From Kalmanozyma brasiliensis GHG001 (taxonomy: Eukaryota; Basidiomycota; Ustilaginomycetes; Ustilaginales): a stretch of 64,000 nucleotides of DNA. The notes under the pieces are model-generated. The model was not told the origin of the DNA and did not search any database. It saw only the letters and a list, made by a program, of their open reading frames with translations. Below are positions 8,995-19,549 of the stretch, piece after piece; position 1 is the first letter of the stretch, and the number at the start of each line of letters is the position of its first letter. Position numbers and translations under genes: made by a program. The stretch spans positions 4,779-68,778 of the forward strand of contig NW_015961965.1 in the NCBI RefSeq assembly GCF_000497045.1, given 5' to 3'.

Positions 8995-11900
8995 CTACAA
9001 CTTGTCCAACGTGGTCTGGGCGCGAACCATCCTCTCATCGTACTTCTCCTTGAGCATGTCGAAGCCTACCAGCGAGTTTTCTCCGACCAAGTCCTGCACG
9101 ATGGCCTTGAACTTGTCCAGCTCGGTGGCCAAAGCGATTGCCGCCATCCGCGCCGTCGTGTAGCGCAGATACATCGGATCGCGCAGCACGCTCCAGCTCA
9201 GCACGTCCTCCCCTTCCGTCGTGCCTTGAGTGCCTTCTGCCAGCTTGCGCTCCTCGCTCGCCTTCTTGCGCAGGAATGCATCAATGTTGCGATTGCTCGC
9301 CGCATACTTGAAGTGGTTCTCCAGCAACGAAAACGAAGCGTGCTGAAGTCGCTCGCCGTTTCGCAGTGCCTTGGAGAGGAGATCGAACATCATGCAGATC
9401 TCCGACAGATACTGCGGATCCAGCAGCGATGTGGATGTCGAGAGCAGCGTCTGCCAGTCCAAGCGACTCTTGGGAGCTCGGCTTTTTGTCACGTCTCCGT
9501 CATTTGAGAGCGTCGTCAGCCCGTCAAAGGCGCGCACCGATGAGACGATGCCTCCAAGCGACTCGAGGATCGCCGCATGCACAGCTGCAATCTCGACGTA
9601 CCGCTCTGCTGGCCATCGACCTCTGATGTGGAAATCCATCGAAGCGAGCCCAATCTGACTCCCATAAGTCGCAACAGCGCCGCTGATGGCCATGAAGCGT
9701 GCTCGAATCAGTGGCTCGCGGTCTTGCCAGAATTGGCCTGCGGCATTTTCGCCCTCCTCGACCTTCTCACCATTCGTATCCATCTGGTTGGCAAAGCCGG
9801 CGCGTTCTGCCTCCCGCTCCTGGATTCGGTTCCTCTCGATCCAGGCTTCCATGGTCTCGACGAACAAGTCGTTGAGTTGTCGAGTCACCTTAGCCATATT
9901 CTTGCGCAGCAGGAGACGGCTCGACACTGGCCGCGGGAACACCATGACGATCAGCGCAACCGTCATACCGATAATGACGAGCAGCGTTCGCTTCCAAGCG
10001 ACCTCGATGCCAATGCCACTGTTGGCCAGCACCGTGAGGTGAGTATCGATCCAGCTGTAACCGACCACAAGAATACAGGACACGTTGAGCATGATGGCTG
10101 GCAGCAAAAGCATCTTCGGCGCCCACACGCGCAGAAAGACGAGCGGAATGAAGCCCACCGCGGTGGCAGCACCGACTCCGTACGCGTTGCCGCGACCATT
10201 GCCGGTGGAGATGTACCACAGAACGCATCCGTAAAGAAGGCCGATGACCGTTCCAATGAACCGCATGGCAAAGGTAAATATGAGCTCGCCCCCCGAGAGA
10301 GCCGCTGCCGTCTGAGCCATGATTAACGCCCAAATACCTCGATGCTGATAGACGAAGTAGGCCGTGTTGGGAAGGACCATCGGGATCCATACTGCGAATG
10401 TGGCGATGCACATGCGGAGCGCATAGATGCCGGTCGGCCCCCAAACAAAGTAGTAAGTTGCGGCAACGCCCCTTCCGATGCGGTGCAAAGCACTTGTTGG
10501 TGGCATGGCGTCTGGATCGCGCGCATAGTAGTGCTGCTTGCCGGATCGCCTACTCTTCCTCGAGTCCCTCTTGGACGGAGACGTTGCGGGAGTAGAAGCT
10601 TTCTCCTCGTCAGCTGGGCGGGAGGAGTGGGGGGACGAGGCCTGTGCCGAGTCGTGATCCGAGTCATCATCACTTTCGCTTTCGAAGTGATCCGCCACTG
10701 TGTTGCTTTGAGCGCTGCTAGCTGAGGAAGCGGTATGGACTCGATCGCTCCTAAAATCGCTGTCCAGGACCTCCTCTCGGTCAAATTGACCGTCTCCTGG
10801 ACCAAAGCGATCGAGTCCATCGGACGACCCACGCTTGTCGCTCTTGAGAATGGCAATCAATCGTCCGAGATGCTTTGGAGCCCAGAAGCGTTTCCGGTTG
10901 CCTGCGCGGTCCGCGACGCTGAGCATCTCGGTGTGAAGCTGCGAGACGGTATCCAGTGCGTCCAAAAGATTGGTGACGAAGACAAGGCAGACGTGGAGCG
11001 GACGAACGCCGGCTCGGAACGATTGAACGGATTCTTTGGTCTGCAAGAAGTGTTCCTCGAGGTTCAAGTCCGGATGCAGAGCTCGAAAGTGTTCGGCATA
11101 GGGTTGCAACAGCTCGAGCCTCTTGTCTGTGAGCAAGCTTTGCCGAGCGCTCTCGAGATTGATCTTTGTTTCGTGTAGCTGTTGCAGCACCTGGTCGATG
11201 GGACGCTTCTGTCTCCAGGAGAGATTCGCCTCGAAATAGGCTTGAATAGCTTCGATTGAATCAGCAGCCGCATCCAGCGATGGTGCCGCGATGTTGTGCA
11301 GGATGTGGAGCATGCGCGACATGTGCACCTGCTGCTGAGCTTCGCTGGCGAAGACATCGCGGCGAACGCGGTGAATGGTTGCGGTTTCGTGCAGTCGGAT
11401 CGGATCCAGACGCTCTTTGGTGGGGAGCGCTTCAGTACCGTGTTCTCCGTCTTTGTGGTAGCCTGGCTCGAGTTGAGATGGATCCCAGTTTTCGTCAAAG
11501 GTGTGAGGGTCAGAGATACCGAGCTCGCGGCCAACCATGCGCCAGAAGGAGTTGAGGAGCGTGAGTTGGAGATTGACGGAGCGAGTCCTGCGGAAGATGA
11601 CCTTCATGTCGCGTGCGCTAAAGTAGGATCGATAAAACTCCATGCCGAGGAATGGAGTCATGCCGTTGATATCCTCGATCTGCTCGGTAAACGCGGCGCG
11701 ATTTGCCTTGACATTGGCAAGCAAGCCAGACGCAGTCTTGGCGGCCTCATCCTCCGCTTGAATGCTTCGATGCAGCACCTCGCTGGTCGGCTGCTCGTGG
11801 CGAGACTGCGTTGAAGAGATGCTGGAAGGATCGTGGTGCTTGGACACATCTTCGAGGGCCGATGAATGCAGACGAACGAGGTCGCGCGTGGTGGCCAGCA

Positions 11901-12735
11901 TGGAGACGAAGCGGAGCTGCCAGGCGTACGCCAGCGTCTCTGGGAAGATGAGAATCTGCGAAGCGAGACAGATGGCGAGCGAGCAGCCGATCGGGATCAT
12001 GAAGATCTGGCCGAGCGTGTATCTTGCGTAGGGGAACAGAGGACCGTAGGAGCACATGATGTCGGTGACGATGAGGAGGAAGATGGACCCAATCTTGAAT
12101 TTTGGACGCTTGACCTGAAGCACTGCCACGGCATAGACGCCGAGCATGAGGAAGACGCCGAACACAGCCGTGGATCGAACGTCCAGGTATTGACCGCGGA
12201 AGACGGAGGTGGCGACGTATGCCTCGGGATTGGTGGACGAGGCAGCAGAAGATTGAACGCGTTGAATGGCAGCTTGCAAAAGGGGCTGGCTACGAGCGCG
12301 ATTAGCAGCAGCCATGGCAGCGCATCCCCAAGCCCAGCCTGTCAGTGCGCCGATGGCAAGCATGCCGAAGGCAAGGAAGAAGATGAAGAAGGGCATGGAG
12401 GGCGGGATCATGAGGGTGAGCATACAGCCGAAGAAGGCAGCCTGCCCAAGGACCCGCAAGGAAGGGCCGGGGATCATCAAGAGGAAGTTGGCCCACGTTG
12501 CTACCCAGCATCTTGCAAGAATGCGGAGAGATCGAGCCGAAGTTATGTTGCTCTTGATCCAGCTGGGGATCTTGGATGGCGACTTTGCAGGTTTGACATT
12601 CTTGCCAGTCTTGCTCTTGTCGGAAGCGCCGCCCTTGTGTTCTGTCTCCTGCGCCGAAGATGACGACGTATGAGAAGCACCATGGGCTGTCAAGGCCGGA
12701 GACTGTTCTTCTGCATTCTGTGCCCGAGCCGACAT
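8995..12735 (-). CDS. Bre4/ArAE-like multispanning membrane transporter
   Basis: A 1246-residue membrane protein starting at ATG 12735. Two separate hydrophobic blocks are visible, at about residues 78-240 and 755-945, each with about six helices, divided by a long hydrophilic region with an acidic Ser/Asp-rich stretch near 660-720. This layout matches the fungal family with an N-terminal 'putative ER transporter 6TM' domain and a C-terminal DUF2421 domain, related to bacterial aromatic-acid exporters (FUSC) and to the S. pombe brefeldin A-sensitivity protein Bre4. The role is probably export or sequestration of organic anions or drugs; the substrate is unknown. The ORF is continuous without introns. 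It shares a 563-bp divergent upstream region with the TRAX gene. Confidence 0.8.
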   Translation of the reverse strand: MSARAQNAEEQSPALTAHGASHTSSSSAQETEHKGGASDKSKTGKNVKPAKSPSKIPSWIKSNITSARSLRILARCWVATWANFLLMIPGPSLRVLGQAAFFGCMLTLMIPPSMPFFIFFLAFGMLAIGALTGWAWGCAAMAAANRARSQPLLQAAIQRVQSSAASSTNPEAYVATSVFRGQYLDVRSTAVFGVFLMLGVYAVAVLQVKRPKFKIGSIFLLIVTDIMCSYGPLFPYARYTLGQIFMIPIGCSLAICLASQILIFPETLAYAWQLRFVSMLATTRDLVRLHSSALEDVSKHHDPSSISSTQSRHEQPTSEVLHRSIQAEDEAAKTASGLLANVKANRAAFTEQIEDINGMTPFLGMEFYRSYFSARDMKVIFRRTRSVNLQLTLLNSFWRMVGRELGISDPHTFDENWDPSQLEPGYHKDGEHGTEALPTKERLDPIRLHETATIHRVRRDVFASEAQQQVHMSRMLHILHNIAAPSLDAAADSIEAIQAYFEANLSWRQKRPIDQVLQQLHETKINLESARQSLLTDKRLELLQPYAEHFRALHPDLNLEEHFLQTKESVQSFRAGVRPLHVCLVFVTNLLDALDTVSQLHTEMLSVADRAGNRKRFWAPKHLGRLIAILKSDKRGSSDGLDRFGPGDGQFDREEVLDSDFRSDRVHTASSASSAQSNTVADHFESESDDDSDHDSAQASSPHSSRPADEEKASTPATSPSKRDSRKSRRSGKQHYYARDPDAMPPTSALHRIGRGVAATYYFVWGPTGIYALRMCIATFAVWIPMVLPNTAYFVYQHRGIWALIMAQTAAALSGGELIFTFAMRFIGTVIGLLYGCVLWYISTGNGRGNAYGVGAATAVGFIPLVFLRVWAPKMLLLPAIMLNVSCILVVGYSWIDTHLTVLANSGIGIEVAWKRTLLVIIGMTVALIVMVFPRPVSSRLLLRKNMAKVTRQLNDLFVETMEAWIERNRIQEREAERAGFANQMDTNGEKVEEGENAAGQFWQDREPLIRARFMAISGAVATYGSQIGLASMDFHIRGRWPAERYVEIAAVHAAILESLGGIVSSVRAFDGLTTLSNDGDVTKSRAPKSRLDWQTLLSTSTSLLDPQYLSEICMMFDLLSKALRNGERLQHASFSLLENHFKYAASNRNIDAFLRKKASEERKLAEGTQGTTEGEDVLSWSVLRDPMYLRYTTARMAAIALATELDKFKAIVQDLVGENSLVGFDMLKEKYDERMVRAQTTLDKL

Positions 12736-13298
12736 GTCGTCAAAAGCGAGCGACCCGCAGCGAGACAGCGGAGAGCGGGAAGGTGTCTATCGACAATGAC
12801 AAGGGGCGTCTTGAGATCCGAACCGCGACTTGGTCGTGCTCAACGATGGAGCAGCAGCGCGCGGGATGGCTGGTGGCTAGTCTGAATGTTGACATTCAAC
12901 GGAGGTCAAAGCTTGAGATGCGGAATGTGAACTCGAAGTAAAGAGGGCCCCGCACAAGGCGTCGGCTCAGCGTGATAGCGTGACTGCTCGTCAAATGTGC
13001 TGGGGCATGACACCAACAGAACCGCTGCATGTGATGCATGCAGCTGCTTCCGAAATTCCACCAAAAAGAAGGACGTCCAACAGCTGAGTGATGAAAAAAC
13101 AACACGAAGCGTGAGTTCTTTCGGATCTGGCGATCCGGCGTCTTGGCACCGGAAGTCGGAGAGTCGTGATGGCGAGCTTTCTGAGCTTGTGTGGAGGTCT
13201 GGCAGGAAAGAAGAAAGGTGCAAGGTGATTCCACTTCTCGAAAGGCTCTCTTCGACACAACCAACAACGAGGACAGTCACACAGCCCCGAAGACAGCT
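12736..13298. promoter_or_regulatory. Divergent promoter region, transporter and TRAX
   Basis: 563 bp between two divergent start codons, so it should contain both promoters and leaders. No clear TATA element or known binding site stands out. The TRAX frame is open upstream to 13191 only through a non-ATG codon, so this part is treated as leader. Confidence 0.5.
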
Positions 13299-14398
13299 AT
13301 GACTGATCTACGAAGGGAAAGAGCAGTATCGCCATCGGCACCCACGCGACCACATCCCAGCAAGCGCAGTCGATCCGATGAACGGAGCGGACCAACCGAC
13401 GAGAATCAAGCCTCTTCGTCCAGCGCCAAGATCCTCGAGACGTTCGGCAGCTTCCGAGACGAGATCGACGCGCACAATGACCGACGGGAGCGTCTCATCA
13501 AGTCATCGCGCGATGTGACAGCTCTCTCGAAGAAAGTCATCTTCTTGCTGCATCGATTCGATATCACCGACTTTGCGTCCGCAGAGCCCTCTGCAAAGAC
13601 GCGCAAGCTTTTTTCTGAAGCCGAGACCAAGCTGGACGAGATCGTAGCGCTACTCAGACAAGCGGCTATGGCCGAAGGTCTTGGCTCACTTTGTGCGCCT
13701 GATCAGCAGCTGAATTTGTCAGCGGCGCGGCTTCGAGCGCAACGCTACGAACGAAACATCGGCGGCGGACTCGAAGAGTTCATCGAAGCCATCTCCTTCT
13801 ACCACTACCTACGCACTACACAGCTCATCAGTCTACGCCAAATTCAGGATCGCTTCCGCACCGAGACCGTATCCGAATCGCAGCTCTATTCGAAACCGAC
13901 AGAGACTACGCAGCCAGCATCACAGTCAGCAAGGGCAGGTCCACCAACAGAAGACTCCGAAGTGCTCCACGTTCCCACACATCGATACCTACTCGGCTTG
14001 TCCGATTTGACGGGCGAGTTGATGCGCTTCGCCACCAATGCTGTCGGCCAAGGCGACACAGGCACAGTCATCAAGCAAGTTCTCGACCTCACTCGCCGGT
14101 TGCGGGATGCGTTGGATCCCTTCGTGCCGCTCGTCAAAGACCTCAAGAAAAAGCAATTCGTCACAAATCAGAGCTTGCGCAAGATCGAAGACAGTAGGTC
14201 TCAGCATCCTCGAGCTGCATCGATGACAGGCGAAGTAGCTGACCAACATTTCTCCTCAACCTTCCTCCTCATGCAGTCCTATACGCAATTACAGTGCGAT
14301 CCGCAGAGTTTGGCTCGGATCCCAAAGCACTGAAGGAGATGGTACGGCGGACGCTTGCCGCTTCATCAGCACCGAACCAGCGCGAAGACGACGAGTAG
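13299..14398 (+). CDS. Translin-associated factor X (TRAX)
   Basis: Two exons, 13299-14193 and 14277-14398, give 338 residues. The 83-bp intron has GTAGGT at its start, CTGAC as a likely branch site and ATGCAG at its end. Without splicing the frame runs into unrelated residues and stops at 14333; with it the tail reads LYAITVRSAEFGSD followed by a basic-acidic end, as expected for TRAX. The core contains RYERNIGGGLEEFIEA and the following FYHYLRTTQLISL stretch, hallmarks of the translin/TRAX family, preceded by a Ser/Arg/Asp-rich N-terminal tail with a basic KRSR motif that may direct nuclear import. TRAX pairs with translin to form the C3PO RNase, and acidic residues in TRAX supply its catalysis. 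No translin gene lies in this window. The start at 13299 is the ATG nearest the conserved region. Confidence 0.88.
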
Positions 14399-14606
14399 AC
14401 ATTTCATAGAATGTTCGAGACTTGCAGGCAGGGCACACAGCAGTCAAGGGAACGAATGAATGGTATTACAAGATGCGAGACAGGTGACACAGTCAAGACA
14501 CCCAGATAGAAAGCGAGATCAAATGAATGTTGAGAAATGCTTGAGAGCTGCAAAAGAGGGAGTGTATGTAGGGCGGAGCGAGAAGCAGCACAAGCGATGT
14601 GATCGA

Positions 14607-15740
14607 CTAGCATGGCCCATCAAGTGATATGCACGCTGCTCGCGCCACCAGCTTGGCATACTCGCGCTCAATCACTGACCCGAGCTCGGCCTCGGTTTCA
14701 CCCTCCTCATCATCGCTGATGGAGCATGTGCGATCATGCAGAGGCGGCGCGAAGGAGCCTCGGCGGGAAGAGGACGCGGACATACCAAAGCCAAAGGGCT
14801 TCACGGCATCTCCTACGGCTGTTGACGGACGCCCACTGCTGCTGCTGCTTTCATCGCTCGTCGCCCCTCGGCTTCGAGAGCCTGCAGAAGATGAAGCGCG
14901 TGTGCGAGCATTGCCGTCGTCAGCCTGACCAACGGCGCTCCGCGGTCGCGCGAAAGAAGACGCACGTCGTCCTCTCAGGTCCAGCCCATAACCAGTAACA
15001 GTGTTCGGATCGCTTTCGTCGCCCTCTGTGAGCTCGTGGCTTTTGCTAGATGAAGCCGTGTTGCCTCGGGATGTGCGCGGTCGGTCATCGCTTGACATGC
15101 TTCGATGCGAGTCCTGCTCGACAGTGTTGTGGAATGCAAGGAGCACATCTTCATCCGTTGCCGGCACGGTAGCGGTCCCAGCCCCCGCGTCGAAGTGCGG
15201 GATCGCCGCGCCGCCCGAGGATGGCCTTTGACGGCCAAAACTGTGCTTCCAGGGTTCCAGGCGAATCTGCGAAGTCGAGGAGGAGGGCAGACTCGGGGCT
15301 GTCTTGGGCCGCGGTGCGCGCTGGTGTCGTGGCATGAGCATGTCGGTCTTTGCTAGTCGTTCGGCAGACATGAGCGTTCGTCCTTCTCTAGCTTCAAGTC
15401 GCGCGGCAGCTTTGACGCTGTCAACATCATACACCTCTCTCTTGCTAGGCTTCGAGCCAGCAAACAGTGGTGGTGAAATGAGATAAGTGCGGCGCTTCTC
15501 TTCCATGATAGTGGAGCGTGTAATGGTCGCATGAGCGCTTGGGTAGTCATCATGCCGTGAAATTCTGTCGCCGGGGGAGCCGACGACATAGACCTGGGCC
15601 ATAGTCGCATTGTGTGGGATGCTTTTCGATGAACTTGCATAGACGGTGGTATCAAATGGCAAAGTAGGTCTGCCAAGGACGCTGTGCATATCAATCGCTT
15701 GATGATCCACCAGCGCTGTCGGTGTGAGAGGCATCGACAT
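14607..15740 (-). CDS. Uncharacterised Ser/Arg-rich protein
   Basis: A 377-residue ORF taken from the first ATG (15740; the frame reaches 15782 through a TTG). I do not recognise a domain. The N-terminal 110 residues are the least biased and include STIMEEKRRTYLISPP and a YDVDSVKAAARLEAREGR helix. The rest is rich in Ser, Arg, Gly and Ala with RRGS- and RPRTS-like motifs that would suit basophilic kinases, and ends in a short acidic patch and an ordered-looking EYAKLVARAA helix. It is likely a largely disordered regulatory protein. It converges on the TRAX gene with about 210 bp between stops. An additional 5' exon cannot be excluded. Confidence 0.6.
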   Translation of the reverse strand: MSMPLTPTALVDHQAIDMHSVLGRPTLPFDTTVYASSSKSIPHNATMAQVYVVGSPGDRISRHDDYPSAHATITRSTIMEEKRRTYLISPPLFAGSKPSKREVYDVDSVKAAARLEAREGRTLMSAERLAKTDMLMPRHQRAPRPKTAPSLPSSSTSQIRLEPWKHSFGRQRPSSGGAAIPHFDAGAGTATVPATDEDVLLAFHNTVEQDSHRSMSSDDRPRTSRGNTASSSKSHELTEGDESDPNTVTGYGLDLRGRRASSFARPRSAVGQADDGNARTRASSSAGSRSRGATSDESSSSSGRPSTAVGDAVKPFGFGMSASSSRRGSFAPPLHDRTCSISDDEEGETEAELGSVIEREYAKLVARAACISLDGPC

Positions 15741-17616
15741 GGTCGAGACGTGGGCGCTTCCGCCAGCTTGAGGTTCAGTCAAGGGCGCCGATCAGGCTGT
15801 AGTGTGGCGTTCACGGTGAGAAGAACAAAGGCGATCAGGGATGGGGATCAGGGTTGGAGCTGGTTCAGGACAACATTTGAAGAGCAAGAACGACGAAGAG
15901 GCCGAGTTGAAACGATTACAGATGTCGCAGCCGTGTGTCGTGGGTCAAGTGGACATTCGTTTGACGTCTATGGAATGCTCAGGCGAACGTCGTCTGGCTG
16001 TGTTTGTTGATGTATGGCGGGACGAGTAATCGGATGAAGTAAGCCGAAGTGGGATGAGTCGAGGTCGGAAGATGAAGGTTGCGAAAGGATGGTTGGTGGC
16101 TTAATGTATCCAGGCAGTGAGCTGCTTCGGATGCGGCCCGAGTTGCTTTGACGGGCCGGAACAAGGGAATGTTGTCCGCTTTGGGGGGTGATGGTGGAGA
16201 GGATATCGAAGGAGAGAAGAAGGAGAAGAGGATCGACGAGAGTGGTGACAGCGACAAAGGGGGGAGCGAACAAAGAAGCTGCCATGCACGTCTGGCTGCT
16301 AGACAAGACTGTCGACTGCATACGCACCTGCAACAGTCAGCCGGCGTGATTGGCGAAGGGTTCGATTTAGCCGCTGCGGAGAACTCCTGGCGGTGACGGC
16401 GGCTGCTGTTCCGATCCAAGACAATCGTCGTCAAATAGAATCACGCTCCCAACCGAGACAGAAGCTGCCTGAGTTTGAAGATGCCCAGTAGGCGTAGTCG
16501 ACGACAAGTGTGATTTCGCAAAGCGAGCACCGGTTGATCCGACCGACACCTTTGGTTCACACGCCTCGCCAATGTCGAGTCTCGAGCTCGCTCGCGAGAC
16601 AATCCTGGTTTCCATGCATGTATCGACAACGACGGTGGACGCCGGCTCGGATGGCAGCCGAACGCCTGAACAAAAGAGTGCATAAACCAAGGCGACATGC
16701 AAAAAGGCTGTTTGCACGCTCACACACACAAAAGTGGCGCATCGGCAAATGCGAGAAAGAGACTTTTGGCAGTAAGCGAGTCCAAAGCCAAAACGTTACC
16801 ACTCCCTTCGGAGCTTGCCCTCTCTCACTTTCGACCCCCAAGAGCGGATAATCTCTCGGCCATCTGCGAGTACGGATTCAAGCAGCTTCATGAACGTCGT
16901 CGACGATCGCACTGAATGAATTTCCCACGAACACAGACAGGCCATGGCGGACCTCCAACCTTGTTTCGAGCTCAAGTTGAAGCACCGAATGCATGTCATC
17001 GCTGCAGACGCGGGGCTTCTATTTTTCGCTCTAAAGCGGATCAGAAGTGAGCGGAGTGTCAAAATCACTTCTCTCTTTGGCGCTAGCGATGATCTGGGTC
17101 GGATTCAGCAAGCTGTCAATGGCCGTCGAAGCCCAGCCTGGTCGATTTCGGCGTTTGCCTGTGCCAGGATGATCAGGATTGCAGAACAGTGACGGTCATA
17201 CAAGACCGTGATAGCACATAGATGACGGCGATCTACGCACAAGATCAGCGTACGGTATGCGAGCGCCTCTCTGGTTTCGGAGCACATGCAGCCGACACCA
17301 CTCCGTCACGCTAAGGCGGCTAGCGCGGAAAATCCGAATTCACCGAAACAACGCTAAGAAAAATTGATTTTCAAAATCAGTTTGGCCGCGGATCTGGATC
17401 GTCGCCCGATATAGCGTCGTTCTGAACAGATATCGGCATTACCCCACAAAACTCGCTTGCTTGCTGAGAAGACCCTGAGCTTAGGCCGGCGCTTCTACCG
17501 GGCTAAGCTTGCCGACTGCCGTGGCACACAGCGCCCATCGACCCCACCATCTTCCTTCTGCACTGCAACAAGAACAAGACGTCTAACAGGTGCTCGACAG
17601 CCTACGATCGACCAGC
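15741..17616. other. Long divergent intergenic region
   Basis: About 1.9 kb between divergent starts of the Ser/Arg-rich orphan and the acyl-CoA ligase. ORFs here are short, begin mostly at TTG or CTG and are of biased composition. Features seen are a purine-rich tract at about 16195-16240 and a perfect palindromic hairpin TGATTTT-C-AAAATCA at 17365-17379. No gene is supported. Confidence 0.5.
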
Positions 17617-19414
17617 ATGACCCAGCAAGCTCGGGGATTGACGGTCCCTCTCGGCCCATATACGGTCTACGATCCCAAGGCAGGCATCTACGCGTCAAGA
17701 TTGCCACCGCCTCAAGTACCATCCGAGTCGGTCTACCAGTTCTGCCTGGGCGATGTGAGCTTCGATGATGCAGGCACTGCCATCACCGACTGCTCGTCGG
17801 GCCGAATCATCTCGTAAGCTACCGTTTCTTTTCCTGACTACACGAGCTTGCGCCCCTGACGCTGACTCTCGCACCATCCTCGAATCTGATAGATATGGCG
17901 AGCTCAGGCTCCGAGCGCAACGCTTCGGCCTCGGCCTTCTTACCAAAGCGCACCTCAAGCCAGGCGACACCATCCTCGTCGCGCTCCATGCATCCATCGA
18001 ATTCGCCGTCGTCGTCATGGCGGCCCAGTTCGCCGGTCTTCGCGTGGCGCTCGCCAACCCCGACTACGCCCGCAAAGAGCTTCGCCACGTCTACCGTCTC
18101 ACCAAGCCCGCCAAAGTCGTCGTCCACAGCACCTACCTCCGCCGTGCTGCCGCAGCCAACATCAAGACCTTCACCGTCATCCTCACGGACACCAAGCTGG
18201 GTCGTGGGGGTGTTTTGTCCATCGGCGAACTGTTGGCTGACGAATCTGCTGCAAAGGCTGCTCAGCCATTCGTGCCAAAGGACCTGGGGACCACTGCCTA
18301 CCTCCCTTCTTCGTCAGGGACGACAGGGCTGCCAAAAGCGGTCCAGATCTCCCACAAGAACGTCGTGAGCATGATCTCGGCCAACCTGTGCACGCCTGGA
18401 TTCATCCCCGAATCACTCCATGGGGACCAGGTGCGGATGCTTAGCTTCCTCCCCTTCTTCCACGCCTACGGCCTGATCGGGCAACTGCACCTCATGCTGA
18501 GAATGCGAGGTCAGCTATTCCTCCTCCGCCCTTTCACGCCAGACTCTCTCTGCAAAGCTGTACAGACGCATCGCATCAACCTGCTCAACTGCGTCCCTCC
18601 AGCGCTGACGAAGCTCACAAAACACCCTGGCACCACCCGCGCGGTATTTGCCACCGTCAAGCGTGTGCGCTGTGGAGCAGCGCCGCTGGACGCAGAGACA
18701 GAGGCCAAGTTCACCGATCTCACCGGCGTCGAAGTGAAACAGGGGTGGGGAATGACCGAGCTCACGCTGGCCGGATTGGACCCATCGAGTGGACAGCAGA
18801 CTCCCGGGTCCGTTGGCTGTCTCGTCCCTGCCACGCTCGCGAGGGTCGTCGATGTCGATACTGGGAAGGCTGTTGAGCCAGGGCAACGTGGCGAGCTGCT
18901 GATCAAAGGCGACCAGGTGTTCTCCGGCTATCTGTCCAACCCTAGCGAGACCAAAGCGTCGTTCACCCCGGACGGGTTCTTCCGCACCGGCGACGTGGTG
19001 GTGGTCGACCCACGAACGGGCGAGTTCACCATCGTCGACCGTCTCAAAGAGCTAATCAAGTATCAAGGGTTTCAGGTGGCACCCGCCGAGCTGGAAGGCG
19101 TGCTCGTCGCTCACCCCAAGATCGCGGCTGCCGCAGTGGTGGGCCGATACAGCAAGGATCAGGCGACAGAACTTCCATGTGCTTTTGTCGAGCTCACACC
19201 CCACACCTCGACCACGTCAAAGGGAGCGGTGGCAAAGGAAATTGACGAGTTCGTCCGCTCAAAGGTGTCGCATCACAAGTTCTTGCGTGGCGGCATCCAC
19301 TTTGTCGATAAAGTGCCCGTCAGCGCTAGCGGCAAGATCCTGCGCAAGGAAGTCCGGGCCATGCTCCAGGCTCTAGAGCAGCAAGAGGTGCTTTCTACGC
19401 GGGCGAAGTTGTAG
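17617..19414 (+). CDS. Peroxisomal 4-coumarate/acyl-CoA ligase-like enzyme
   Basis: Two exons, 17617-17813 and 17893-19414, give 572 residues. The 79-bp intron (GTAAGC...GATAG) restores the family motif at the junction as SYGELRLRAQRFG. The protein is an ANL-superfamily adenylating enzyme: P-loop SSSGTTGLPK (~205), GWGMTEL (~350), RTGDVV (~429), the hinge IVDRLKELIKYQGFQV, and the catalytic lysine in GKILRKEV (~545). It should activate a carboxylic acid with ATP and load it onto CoA. The last three residues are AKL, a type-1 peroxisomal targeting signal, which points to fatty or aromatic acid activation in the peroxisome. The substrate is not predictable by eye. A continuous 549-codon frame beginning at 17765 reads through the intron and gives a wrong N-terminus. 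Confidence 0.9.
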
Positions 19415-19549
19415 CGTCTCGCACAAGAATGGTGATACAATAAGTGTACAATGTCGATGACGAAAGCATGCAATACAAAAGCAAAACAGCATCACTGGGG
19501 CGCTTGGAAGTTCCATCCCTGTCCTTAATTCTTACTGGGAACTTTCAGG

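Noticed and set aside
13191..13298. N-terminal extension of TRAX by 36 codons
   Set aside because: The extension starts at a non-ATG codon; the first ATG is at 13299.
15979..16434. 151-codon minus-strand frame upstream of the Ser/Arg-rich orphan
   Set aside because: It begins with TTG, is Ser/Pro-rich from pyrimidine-biased DNA and most likely lies in promoter or leader sequence.
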